A stretch of 64,000 bases of DNA from an uncultured Lachnospiraceae bacterium. Its GTDB lineage: Bacteria > Bacillota > Clostridia > Lachnospirales > Lachnospiraceae. The notes beneath the pieces were generated by a model. That model saw only the letters and a program-made list of their open reading frames with translations. It searched no databases and had not been told where the DNA came from. The position numbers and the translations under genes were made by a program. The stretch is taken from the NCBI GenBank assembly GCA_934408585.1, contig CAKRVA010000004.1, positions 62,001 to 126,000 of the forward strand, given 5' to 3'. Below, piece by piece: positions 54,083 to 61,392 of the stretch. How positions within the stretch are numbered: position 1 is the first letter of the stretch; each line of letters begins with the position of its first letter.

Positions 54083-54126
54083 TTCACTTGCGAGGGTGAT
54101 TGTATCGGGTTTCCCGATATGGTTCC

Positions 54127-54166
54127 AATCTGCTCTGGTGTTGGTAGCACCGGGGCAGATTTTTTA
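54127..54166 (+). terminator. Strong hairpin with T-run on the plus strand
   Basis: AATCTGCTCTGGTG and CACCGGGGCAGATT pair with two wobbles, followed by TTTTTT. No plus-strand gene ends here, so an unannotated transcript is implied. Nearby, GGGCAT/ATGCCC (54034-54049) and CCCGGTG/CACCGGG (54047-54070) are overlapping inverted repeats that cannot form together. Confidence 0.6.
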
Positions 54167-54183
54167 TTGTTTAAATTGCATAA

Positions 54184-54211
54184 TTGACAATATAAACTCA
54201 TATGCTATAAT
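54184..54211 (+). promoter_or_regulatory. Near-consensus promoter of a candidate small RNA
   Basis: TTGACA (54184-54189) and TATAAT (54206-54211), both perfect, 16 bases apart. Transcription should start at about 54217-54219, at the first base of the hairpin described next. Confidence 0.8.
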
Positions 54212-54217
54212 ACAAGT

Positions 54218-54308
54218 AAGATAACTTGTGAAGGAATAACACTGGGTCCCAGAATGGGGTAGGTATATACCGAGCATTCCCATGTGCCTGGGGTTATCTT
54301 ATTTTTTT
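54218..54308 (+). ncRNA. Candidate structured small RNA with its own promoter and terminator
   Basis: AAGATAAC (54218-54225) pairs exactly with GTTATCTT (54293-54300), followed by a run of T. Inside, CCCAG pairs with CTGGG, ATGGG with CCCAT, and GGTATATACC closes a small hairpin, giving a nested, mostly double-stranded fold of about 83 bases. The near-consensus promoter lies 7 bases upstream. No ORF of note lies inside. I do not recognise the family. It overlaps the 3' end of the convergent DUF3644 gene. Confidence 0.65.
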
Positions 54309-55268
54309 GGATTTTTTCAAACTATCAACAAAATTTGCAGGATTTTTTTCTATTTCTGATATAATAAAATCTATAAACTGTTGTGAATATGTGTACGAAT
54401 GCTGATTGCCAATTATATGTTCATATGCGTATTTGGGTTCTCGCTTTATATCATAAAATTCTACCACTAAGTTTAGTACATAAGGATTAAAACCAGCAGC
54501 ATAGCCTAATCGGATATTTTTTTTCTTTAACCTTTCCTGAATAGCAGTAACGACATTATTGTAAGAATACTTATGCGTGTCAGAGGGGTCTTTTAAATCC
54601 TTAATCATAGTCACTTTGGCATCGGAGTTGGATGCTATACTTACAGAAAAATCGGCTTCATCTCTTTTCTTTGTAATATATAAATTTTGACGAATGTTGA
54701 TGGCAAATTTAGATGAATTGTATTCTTCGCTTAATACATCAAGTTCATTACTCTGTTTTATGAGCTTTTCTGCAATTTCAGGAGAGTATTTTAGACGAAT
54801 TTCTTCATTACTCAGGGGCTCATAGCGTGCAGAGAGCGTAAGAAAATTCTGCGCAATATATTTTGTGATATCAACTCCATGAAAACGTTGGATTTCGTTA
54901 ACAAAATTTAATACACAAGCTTGAAATAATGGAGCATATTTTATTTCATAATCCTCTGTGATATAGTGCGTACTGATATTTCTAAGATCTATTATTTTCT
55001 CAAGATTAAGCCGAATGCGTGTATTTTTATCCGTGTATATTTTCCTGATTACAACATCAACACTTAGAGTTCTATCCGGCTTATCTGGAAAGTAAATGTT
55101 ATCTCCGCGTTTGAGCAGAGCAGCTTTCAACATTAGCTCCCATGCATTTATTATGAAAAAAGAAAAACCTTCAATCCTATATTTTATGGTTGGCTTGTTA
55201 TAGATTTCCAAACCCATAATAAAGGCTTCGATACTTTTGTCCACTAATCTTTTTTCAATATCTTCCAT
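54294..55268 (-). CDS. DUF3644 protein with HEPN-type motif
   Basis: A 324-residue protein starting MEDIEKRLVDKSIEAF, with the segment GFSFFIINAWELMLKAALL that is typical of DUF3644. Arg96 and His101 (LRNISTH) form an Rx4H motif of HEPN ribonucleases. DUF3644 proteins occur in mobile elements and defence-type neighbourhoods; a role in phage or element defence is inference. GAAAGGA lies upstream of the start at 55268. The C-terminal 120 residues are not recognised. Confidence 0.75.
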   Translation of the reverse strand: MEDIEKRLVDKSIEAFIMGLEIYNKPTIKYRIEGFSFFIINAWELMLKAALLKRGDNIYFPDKPDRTLSVDVVIRKIYTDKNTRIRLNLEKIIDLRNISTHYITEDYEIKYAPLFQACVLNFVNEIQRFHGVDITKYIAQNFLTLSARYEPLSNEEIRLKYSPEIAEKLIKQSNELDVLSEEYNSSKFAINIRQNLYITKKRDEADFSVSIASNSDAKVTMIKDLKDPSDTHKYSYNNVVTAIQERLKKKNIRLGYAAGFNPYVLNLVVEFYDIKREPKYAYEHIIGNQHSYTYSQQFIDFIISEIEKNPANFVDSLKKSKKIR

Positions 55269-55333
55269 GATTTGTGTTCCTTTCATAATTAAGGTTTTAA
55301 TTGCTTGGAATTCCATATGGTTATATATTCTTC

Positions 55334-55364
55334 CGCTCCTGGTTGCAGCCGGGGGCGTTTTTTT
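55334..55364 (+). terminator. Terminator-like hairpin on the plus strand
   Basis: CGCTCCTGG and CCGGGGGCG form a 9-bp stem with wobbles, followed by TTTTTTT. The adjacent genes are on the other strand, so this again points to an unannotated plus-strand transcript or an antisense RNA. Confidence 0.5.
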
Positions 55365-55366
55365 AA

Positions 55367-56623
55367 TTATTCACTTATCAATTCACAGTATTTCATATCA
55401 AGAGATACGTCATTGCTTGTAGTTCCCGTTAAAACATTTTTAGATTCTGACATACCGTTAAATGTTCCATACACACGGATAATATCATCCTCAAGTACAT
55501 TTAAGTAGTTATCAGCATCTTTATCTTGCCTGTCTATAATATATAAGAAATCACCTAGCCACATATCATATTTATCATTTGTGTATGCTTTATAATATAT
55601 ATCGTAGTCAGAATACCATTTCCCATTTACTTTCTGTGAGATTTTTACATCTACAACAAAGTTTTGACCGATATAATCATCTGGATTTCTTGCAATTGTT
55701 TTATAATTGAATTGCTGGCAAGATGCTTTGAAATCATCTTCTGATATAACAGGTTCTTCGGGTGTAATGGCTTCTTTCTCGGTATTTTCAGTTGATTCTT
55801 CAGACATTTCCATTGAATCTTCAATGTTTTCTTGTGGTTCCGCAGATGGTTCCAGCGAATCTGTTCCAGGATTTTGCGTAGGCGCAGGTGTTTCTGTAGG
55901 TATTGGACTCTCCTCAACGGAAGCAATTGTTGTAGTGTTTACATTATCTTTTTTAACCATATTACCAATCCCACCAAGTAACCAAATTCCAGATATTACA
56001 AGTGCAGCAATGGATAAGGATTTTTTTCGTCCATCCTTTTTACATAAATCAATAATAGCCAAGATAATAGCAACAAAGAAAGTGCATCCTAAAATTGAGA
56101 ATATAAGAGCTAATATACCTAAAGCAGAATTTCCTTGCTTTTGGGGTGGTGCAGGATAAGTAGGCGGTGGTGTCTGATTTGCCGGTGTTCCGCAATTAGG
56201 ACAGAAAGCACCGTCATAAGTGGTTTTACATTTTGTACATACGTTCATTTTTAAAATTCTCCCTTCATTAGAAAAAGTGTTTTCCTGTTTTATAACTAAT
56301 TTTCGCATTAGTTCTGTTTGTTTTTCAGATTCGGATAGTGAATTAAACCATTCTTCATACGCGAGATTCTCTTGCTCTTTTCTTATTTGACGTTGTTCCA
56401 ATTCATATTGTTCTTGTGTAGTACCTGATTGATTATATGGCGTAATACGCATCCCACATTGCTCACAATAGTCGGACGATGGTGGATTGGTGGCACCGCA
56501 ACAAGTGCATATAATTTCCGGTGGCTTTCTTGATATTTCTGCTAGTGGATAACCACAATAAATACATGCATGAACTTTATCACTAATTTCTTTTCCGCAT
56601 TCAGGACACTTAATAAGTGACAT
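55367..56623 (-). CDS. Zinc-ribbon membrane protein with extracellular domain
   Basis: A 418-residue protein. The N-terminal half has three zinc ribbons (CPECGKEISDKVHACIYCG; CTCCGATNPPSSDYCEQCG; CTKCKTTYDGAFCPNCG). Between the second and third lies the motif SLSESEKQTELMRK, shared with the neighbouring protein. Two membrane helices follow at about residues 165-195 and 205-225, then a Pro/Thr/Glu-rich linker and a C-terminal domain of about 110 residues (IARNPDDYIGQNFVVDVKIS), similar to OB-fold-like extracellular domains. GGGGGAA lies before 56623. Function unknown. Confidence 0.75.
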   Translation of the reverse strand: MSLIKCPECGKEISDKVHACIYCGYPLAEISRKPPEIICTCCGATNPPSSDYCEQCGMRITPYNQSGTTQEQYELEQRQIRKEQENLAYEEWFNSLSESEKQTELMRKLVIKQENTFSNEGRILKMNVCTKCKTTYDGAFCPNCGTPANQTPPPTYPAPPQKQGNSALGILALIFSILGCTFFVAIILAIIDLCKKDGRKKSLSIAALVISGIWLLGGIGNMVKKDNVNTTTIASVEESPIPTETPAPTQNPGTDSLEPSAEPQENIEDSMEMSEESTENTEKEAITPEEPVISEDDFKASCQQFNYKTIARNPDDYIGQNFVVDVKISQKVNGKWYSDYDIYYKAYTNDKYDMWLGDFLYIIDRQDKDADNYLNVLEDDIIRVYGTFNGMSESKNVLTGTTSNDVSLDMKYCELISE

Positions 56624-56648
56624 AATAAATTCCCCCGTATATAAATAT

Positions 56649-57158
56649 TTATCTGTTTTCCTCAACCATCCGGCGCATAAGTTCTGTCTGCTTCTCAGAC
56701 TCACTTAAAGAATCGAACCATGCATTATATTCACGTTTATAATTAATTCTGTTGATTCTTTCCTCACGTTCGTATTCACTGTCATAGAATTCTTGTTTAT
56801 GCTCTTTATGGTTTTTATATAAATATATAGCAGGAGCAATTACAAGGATTAAATACCCTAATACAAGACGTCCAATTAAAATACTGAATACTATATACAC
56901 TAGAAATAATAGTGCTACAATGATTATATATATGTAAGCCTCGCGCTGGAGAAAGGAACCGTCTTTTGGAATAAATTCTATCAATTCAGGTTCAATGTAT
57001 TCATTACGTTCCTCTGGTGTAGAATAATAATTGTTTATTGTATTTACCGTATTATTATTACCTTTTATATTTGTTGTTCCTTCTTTTGGCAGTTCGCTAC
57101 CGCAGTAATTACAAAATCTTCCTTCTGTAACTTCTGCACCACAGTTTTCACATTTCAT
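56649..57158 (-). CDS. Zinc-ribbon membrane protein (partner of the previous gene)
   Basis: A 169-residue protein with one N-terminal zinc ribbon (CENCGAEVTEGRFCNYCG), a low-complexity GNNNTVNTINNYY segment, two membrane helices (about 72-100 and 103-118) and a C-terminal FDSLSESEKQTELMRRM motif. The motif is nearly identical to that of the protein encoded downstream. AAGGGGG lies upstream of the ATG at 57158. Its start overlaps the stop of the preceding gene by ATGA. Function unknown; the shared motif suggests a pair. Confidence 0.75.
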   Translation of the reverse strand: MKCENCGAEVTEGRFCNYCGSELPKEGTTNIKGNNNTVNTINNYYSTPEERNEYIEPELIEFIPKDGSFLQREAYIYIIIVALLFLVYIVFSILIGRLVLGYLILVIAPAIYLYKNHKEHKQEFYDSEYEREERINRINYKREYNAWFDSLSESEKQTELMRRMVEENR

Positions 57159-57385
57159 CAAGATATCCCCCTTTTATCATTATGTGCTTCCAATTCTATT
57201 ATATTGGAATTGCCTTTTTCAAAATCGTTATTTTGGATGTGGTTGAGAGCATGACGGTAACATTCCAACTGCCGTTCATGGGAAAGGCGGGAATTGAGCA
57301 GAATAGTATAACTATCGTCCCTATTTTTTATTATCTGTTCGCCTACAAGCACGTCCATATCTATTAGCTGTGTATTAATATCCAA
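57158..57385 (-). CDS. Small ImmA-like protein with degenerate metallopeptidase motif
   Basis: A 75-residue protein with an ImmA-like HExxH region in which the Glu is Ala (YRHALNHIQNNDFEK). Metal-dependent peptidase activity is therefore unlikely. Such proteins often accompany a repressor in integrative elements. A TTG start is used, with GGGTGATG upstream. It overlaps the next gene (ATGA). Confidence 0.6.
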   Translation of the reverse strand: MDINTQLIDMDVLVGEQIIKNRDDSYTILLNSRLSHERQLECYRHALNHIQNNDFEKGNSNIIELEAHNDKRGIS

Positions 57386-57436
57386 ATTTCATCACCCGTT
57401 ATACATATAGCATTTTGTATGTACCATAATTAGTAC

Positions 57437-57802
57437 TTATATGTTTTCACCAGTTTCTTGTTTATATAGATTCTTCATAAATTCCATATGTGCTTTGAAT
57501 CTTTCCGGCGGCATATTTTTTTTCATATTGAAAAGAGAGCGCATATCCGGGTCCTCAAACATTTCTTGTGCCGTTTTAGCGGTTTCTTCATTGAGATAGT
57601 AGCCGGAGGTTTCTTCTCCGGTCATTATGTACTCTACGGATACACCAAAATAATCAGCTACCTTTTCAATGGTAGAGTGTCTGGGTTCTTGGGTTTTCCA
57701 TTTAGTAACAGACCCCTTGGCTATTCCTAAGTCCTTCTCTAGTTTAGATTGAGAGATTCCCTTTTTTTTACATAAATTTACAATTCGTTCATTTAGTGTC
57801 AT
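57437..57802 (-). CDS. Cro/CI-type repressor
   Basis: A 121-residue protein with an N-terminal helix-turn-helix of the XRE family (ISQSKLEKDLGIAKGSVTKWK, DYFGVSVEYIMTGEE) and a C-terminal helical region with no recognised peptidase. It should bind the operators in the gap to the divergent Cro-like gene and keep the element silent. Confidence 0.85.
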   Translation of the reverse strand: MTLNERIVNLCKKKGISQSKLEKDLGIAKGSVTKWKTQEPRHSTIEKVADYFGVSVEYIMTGEETSGYYLNEETAKTAQEMFEDPDMRSLFNMKKNMPPERFKAHMEFMKNLYKQETGENI

Positions 57803-57817
57803 AATTTTCTCTTTCTG

Positions 57818-57996
57818 CTGATAAAAATCAACAAAAGGTACTTACAAACTGATAAAAAGTAGTATAATAAAATCATACCGCTGATAATTATCAACCAAAT
57901 ACAACTTTGATGCTGATTTTTATAGCAATGTTTTGTGGTAAATTCATTGTAGAATAAAATCAGCAAAATGTCAATAAAATCGTTGATAATTATCAG
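57818..57996. promoter_or_regulatory. Repressor operators between the CI-like and Cro-like genes
   Basis: CTGATAATTATCAAC at 57881-57895 and its reverse complement GTTGATAATTATCAG at 57982-57996 are full symmetric sites. Related sites lie at 57818-57832 (CTGATAAAAATCAAC) and 57849-57862 (CTGATAAAAAGTAG). This is the classic arrangement of a repressor/Cro control region. Confidence 0.7.
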
Positions 57997-58021
57997 ACGA
58001 ATAAATAAGGAGGTGATTGCG

Positions 58022-58207
58022 ACGAGCGTATATGATAATGTATCAGTGCTTTGTGCCAAGAAGAAGAAATCTATTCGTTGTGTTGAGAGAGAAGCACATT
58101 TAGCCGTTGGAACAATTTCCAAATGGAAAAAATCAAATCCTACTGTGGATAACCTTAAGGCAGTAGCAAAGGTGCTTAAAGTCAAAGTAGACAAGCTGTT
58201 GGAGTAG
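58022..58207 (+). CDS. Cro-like small helix-turn-helix protein, non-standard start
   Basis: A 61-residue XRE-family protein (SVYDNVSVLCAKKKKSIRCVEREAHLAVGTISKWKKSNP). AAGGAGG is 8 bases before an ACG codon (58022), exactly where relatives have ATG, so the start is probably a mutated ATG or a rare ACG start. The frame continues upstream to an ATG at 57968, which lacks a good ribosome site and overlaps an operator. Divergent from the CI-like gene. Confidence 0.65.
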   Translation, partial: TSVYDNVSVLCAKKKKSIRCVEREAHLAVGTISKWKKSNPTVDNLKAVAKVLKVKVDKLLE

Positions 58208-58218
58208 GAAGGAGAGCA

Positions 58219-58305
58219 ATGGATATTATTGAAAGCAAGTATATCAATGCTTCGAAAATGACAGTGTCTTTCGAAGTGTCAAGTGACGATTATCTTAGCA
58301 TTTAA
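58219..58305 (+). pseudogene. Short ORF ending in an early stop, probable remnant
   Basis: GGAAGGAGA precedes ATG at 58219. The ORF gives MDIIESKYINASKMTVSFEV and stops after 28 residues at TAA (58303). The same frame then continues with TCKKLISEKDTSTMKVGN and FYRRKGNNTDYRRR up to about 58435, which suggests a larger gene broken by a Lys-to-stop change. I do not recognise the family. Confidence 0.45.
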
Positions 58306-58414
58306 ACTTGTAAAAAGCTCATTTCCGAGAAAGATACTTCCACTATGAAGGTTGGTAATATCTGTAGTGGTTTTTACAGACGTAAGGGGAACAATACTGA
58401 CTACAGGAGAAGAT

Positions 58415-58519
58415 TTAGGGTTGTTTTTTTTCTATTACAACAGCGTAGTGCAACCCGCCCTCTTCACTGCCAATATTAAAACCAAGATGAACCTTTATAA
58501 TTTCTGAAAAAAAGGACAT
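58415..58519 (-). pseudogene. PemK/MazF-like toxin remnant (N-terminal part)
   Basis: The 34-residue frame (MSFFSEIIKVHLGFNIGS, ending HYAVVIEKKQP) matches the beginning of PemK/MazF-type RNase toxins but stops where the rest of the domain should begin. It probably marks the decayed right side of the element. Confidence 0.4.
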
Positions 58520-58603
58520 TTTATCTTTGATTGAAAATGAGAATATTGTATAAGTAGAAGCAGTTTGACTGCACACCAGAATAGTTATGCAGTTAAAGCA
58601 AAC

Positions 58604-58634
58604 AAAAACCCCCAAGATTTCTCTTGGGGGTTTT
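58604..58634. terminator. Bidirectional terminator
   Basis: CCCCCAAGA pairs perfectly with TCTTGGGGG around TTTC, with AAAAA before and TTTT after. Apart from the two remnants above, the 58306-58769 gap shows no gene I can support. Confidence 0.85.
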
Positions 58635-58769
58635 CGCTTGTGTAAAAGGGGAATTTTTCCGGAATTGCTAATTAGCCTTACCGATTTCTCAATCGGTACA
58701 ATTAGCATTATATGGTCTATAAGGGTTATAATCTATAATTATTTTGACAAATTATAACACTATATTGAT

Positions 58770-60083
58770 TTATTCCCCTGCTGGATTCTCTTTTTTCTTT
58801 CCAATCATAGTAAAGCAGATGATTGCTGCAATGATATAAAGAACAAGAGTTACATATAAAACCGTCTGATATCCGACCGGATTGCAGCTTACTACGTTGC
58901 CGTCTGCAAGTGTTACATCTTCAAATGTACCGAAATGATTTACAATATAAGTTGCAAGCTGATTTCCGGTAAGTCCTGCAAAAGCCCACGCAGAAAGGCA
59001 AAGTCCGTGAATGGCACTGATGGTTTTCATTCCGAAATGATCGGAAAGCAGGGTAGGAACATTTGAGAAGCCACCGCCGTATCCTGCATTTACCATAATT
59101 AACAATGCAACACATAACCATACAATTTTGTTCGTGATTCCGCCGGTAAGAATTGTTGCGCCGGTGAAAACAATCGACAAAAGGAAGATTACTTTGTATA
59201 TGGTATTTCGGTCTTTCAAACCATCTGCTGCTGCAGAAAAGCCAAGACGACCGGCAGCATTTGCAATCGCGGTTACACTGGATAACACACTGATTACAGC
59301 AAGGCTGAGTCCCATGGTTTTTAAAATCGGTTTTTCCTGAGAAATTAAAGCAAGTCCACAGGTAATGTTGATGTAGAACATCAGCCAGATGCCAATGAAT
59401 GTTTTGTTTGTAAATGCCATTTTGATGTTTGAGCCAAGAGCTTTGAAGAATGCACCAAGACCACCCTCGTCATCATGTTCTTCCACCCAGCCTTCCGGCT
59501 TTTTAAGAAGAAGATGACCAATGAACATCATAACAAAATAAACAGCACCCATAATAAAGAACATTGGTGCAGGATTTGCAACACCGTCTACGGTGAACTT
59601 GGAAAGAATTGCCTGCATAATCGGGCTGGCAATTGCTTTTGCAGCACCAAATCCGGCAACTGCCAGACCGGTTGCAAGACCTTTTTTGTCTTTAAACCAA
59701 AGCATTAATGTTTTTACGGGAGATAAGTAACCGGTACCAAGACCAATACCCATAATACAACCGTAAAAGAGATAAATACCAACCAGAGATTTCATCATAA
59801 TGGAAACTCCGGTTCCAATCATACCGATGGTAAAGCAGATTGTAGCAATCAGGGAGGATTTATGAATATCCTTTTCGACTACGTTTCCTAAGAATGCAGC
59901 GGACATTCCGAGGAAGAAGATGGCAAAACTAAATGCCCATTCAACGGCACTTTTGCTTTTGCCGATGTAGTCAGCAACTTCCTGACTGAATACGGACCAG
60001 CAATAAACGGTACCAATACTGCAATGAAGTAATAATGCGGGGATTGCAGCTCTCACCCATTTGTTGTTTGAACCTTTTTTCAT
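58770..60083 (-). CDS. OFA-family MFS transporter (oxalate/formate antiporter-like)
   Basis: A 437-residue major-facilitator protein with about 12 membrane helices. Its signatures are ALLLHCSIGTVYCWSVF in helix 1, the GIGLGTGYLSPVKTLMLWFKDKKGLATGLAVAGFG segment across helices 4-5, and a central acidic loop. It belongs to the OFA family, whose members exchange dicarboxylates or other organic anions. The substrate is not known. The start at 60083 follows GAGAG. It is on the opposite strand to the following genes. Confidence 0.88.
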   Translation of the reverse strand: MKKGSNNKWVRAAIPALLLHCSIGTVYCWSVFSQEVADYIGKSKSAVEWAFSFAIFFLGMSAAFLGNVVEKDIHKSSLIATICFTIGMIGTGVSIMMKSLVGIYLFYGCIMGIGLGTGYLSPVKTLMLWFKDKKGLATGLAVAGFGAAKAIASPIMQAILSKFTVDGVANPAPMFFIMGAVYFVMMFIGHLLLKKPEGWVEEHDDEGGLGAFFKALGSNIKMAFTNKTFIGIWLMFYINITCGLALISQEKPILKTMGLSLAVISVLSSVTAIANAAGRLGFSAAADGLKDRNTIYKVIFLLSIVFTGATILTGGITNKIVWLCVALLIMVNAGYGGGFSNVPTLLSDHFGMKTISAIHGLCLSAWAFAGLTGNQLATYIVNHFGTFEDVTLADGNVVSCNPVGYQTVLYVTLVLYIIAAIICFTMIGKKKENPAGE

Positions 60084-60136
60084 TTCGTACTCTCTTTCTA
60101 TATGTATTTGTAAATGATTAATGAAAATCAACAAAT

Positions 60137-60165
60137 ATTATACCGTAGTAACCATGTTTTTCCAA
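60137..60165 (-). promoter_or_regulatory. Promoter and possible operator of the OFA transporter
   Basis: On the minus strand, TTGGAA and TATAAT are separated by 17 bases. An inverted repeat, TTTCCAA...TTGGAAA (60159-60179), covers the -35 box and could be the site of a repressor, perhaps the TetR encoded nearby. Confidence 0.65.
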
Positions 60166-60266
60166 GCATATTTTGGAAAATCTGTATTTTGAAGTTTTTT
60201 TTCTGAAGCTTTTATGGTAAGATAAATAAGTATACTTGCAAAAACTAGGGGAGGTGCGTGATTTCT

Positions 60267-60728
60267 ATGGAAAATGAAAATGTCTATTTAGAGGAATTGA
60301 TGCAGAAATATCGTGAGAAAAGCGAATCTTTGCTGCGATATATTCCTTATTTTGAACAGAAAATCGGACAGAGAAACTATGATATTTACCAGGGAAGCGG
60401 AGAAATGAAAACTTCCGTGCCCATCCCAATTTATGATAGTACGCTGCTTGCCTTTGTAAAAGAAGTGCAGAAGACAGGACTAGTAGACCGGAATTATGTC
60501 TATGTGCTGTCAAATCATGGAATACGTAAGCCTGCCGATGAACTTCCGGCAGTACAACGTGCAGAATTCAAGGATATTGAAGTTATTTATGCAGTTATGG
60601 CAAAATATGTACTTGGTGGAATGACAAGGGGAAGTATGTGGTCCCAGGCAGTTGAAAATGGAACTTTTCTGGAGTGCCTGAAAAAGTTAAAAGAAGTTCT
60701 GAATGTGTGGGAGCATCCATTAGCGTAA
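60267..60728 (+). CDS. DUF6508-like protein of unknown function
   Basis: A 153-residue helical protein (LRYIPYFEQKI, DSTLLAFVKEVQKTGLVD, AVMAKYVLGGMTRGSMWSQAVENGTFLECLKKL) resembling DUF6508 proteins. An upstream GTG at 60258 is only 3 bases after the GGAGG, and ATG at 60267 is 12 bases after it, so the start is uncertain. No enzymatic motif is seen. It is followed 30 bases later by a TetR regulator. Confidence 0.72.
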   Translation: MENENVYLEELMQKYREKSESLLRYIPYFEQKIGQRNYDIYQGSGEMKTSVPIPIYDSTLLAFVKEVQKTGLVDRNYVYVLSNHGIRKPADELPAVQRAEFKDIEVIYAVMAKYVLGGMTRGSMWSQAVENGTFLECLKKLKEVLNVWEHPLA

Positions 60729-60758
60729 GGAAAGAAAGCAACGAGGGTTACAGATAAG

Positions 60759-61340
60759 ATGAGTGATAAGTCTGTTCAAAAGAAACAGTATATTGTAGAT
60801 ACAGCCAGAAAGGTATTTCAGGAAAAAGGATTCAAGCAGGTTACGATGAAGGATATTGTGGATGCATGTGAAATCAGCCGTGGAGGCTTGTATCTGTATT
60901 TTTCAAGTACCGAAGAATTGTTTGAAGAACTGCTGAAGCAGGAACAGGAGCGCGAAGACTCCTTTGGAGAGGGAATTCCGAAGAATGCAACAGCTGCTGA
61001 GGTTCTGGCATTATTTATGAAAGAACAGAAGAGGGAGCTTTTAAATAAGGGAGCATCCCTGACGGTTGCCATCTATGAGTATTATTTTGGAAAGAAAGTA
61101 CCTGCAAAAGAAAATCATATCAAGAAACAGTTTGATATTGCCGTATATGTTCTGGAACGGCTGATTGCAGAAGGCGTGGAAACAGGAGAGTTTTATTGCG
61201 TGGACGCCCAGCGTGCAGCAAGCAATATGATGTATGTATTGGAAGGATTGAAGGTCGCTGCCAAAACAAGAGGAATTACAGAAGCTGCAGTTGACCGGGA
61301 AATACTGTATATGATGAGTGGTTTGATCGCAGAAGAATAA
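60759..61340 (+). CDS. TetR family transcriptional regulator
   Basis: A 193-residue regulator with an N-terminal TetR helix-turn-helix (ARKVFQEKGFKQVTMKDIVDACEISRGGLYLYFSSTEELFEELL) and a helical ligand-binding domain. It may control the OFA transporter or the DUF6508 gene; the only nearby operator-like palindrome is in front of the transporter. Confidence 0.9.
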   Translation: MSDKSVQKKQYIVDTARKVFQEKGFKQVTMKDIVDACEISRGGLYLYFSSTEELFEELLKQEQEREDSFGEGIPKNATAAEVLALFMKEQKRELLNKGASLTVAIYEYYFGKKVPAKENHIKKQFDIAVYVLERLIAEGVETGEFYCVDAQRAASNMMYVLEGLKVAAKTRGITEAAVDREILYMMSGLIAEE

Positions 61341-61392
61341 CATTCGGCTGCTTTTAAATAAAGAAATGATAATGGAGGATGATAGGAGTTTT

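Noticed and set aside
54002..54187. 61-residue plus-strand ORF opposite the integrase start
   Set aside because: It crosses several hairpins and the terminator, has no ribosome site, and shows no recognisable domain.
53182..58760. Right attachment site as a copy of the tRNA-Trp 3' end
   Set aside because: No second copy of GGTTCGATTCCTACTGCC or a clear part of it was found in this stretch.
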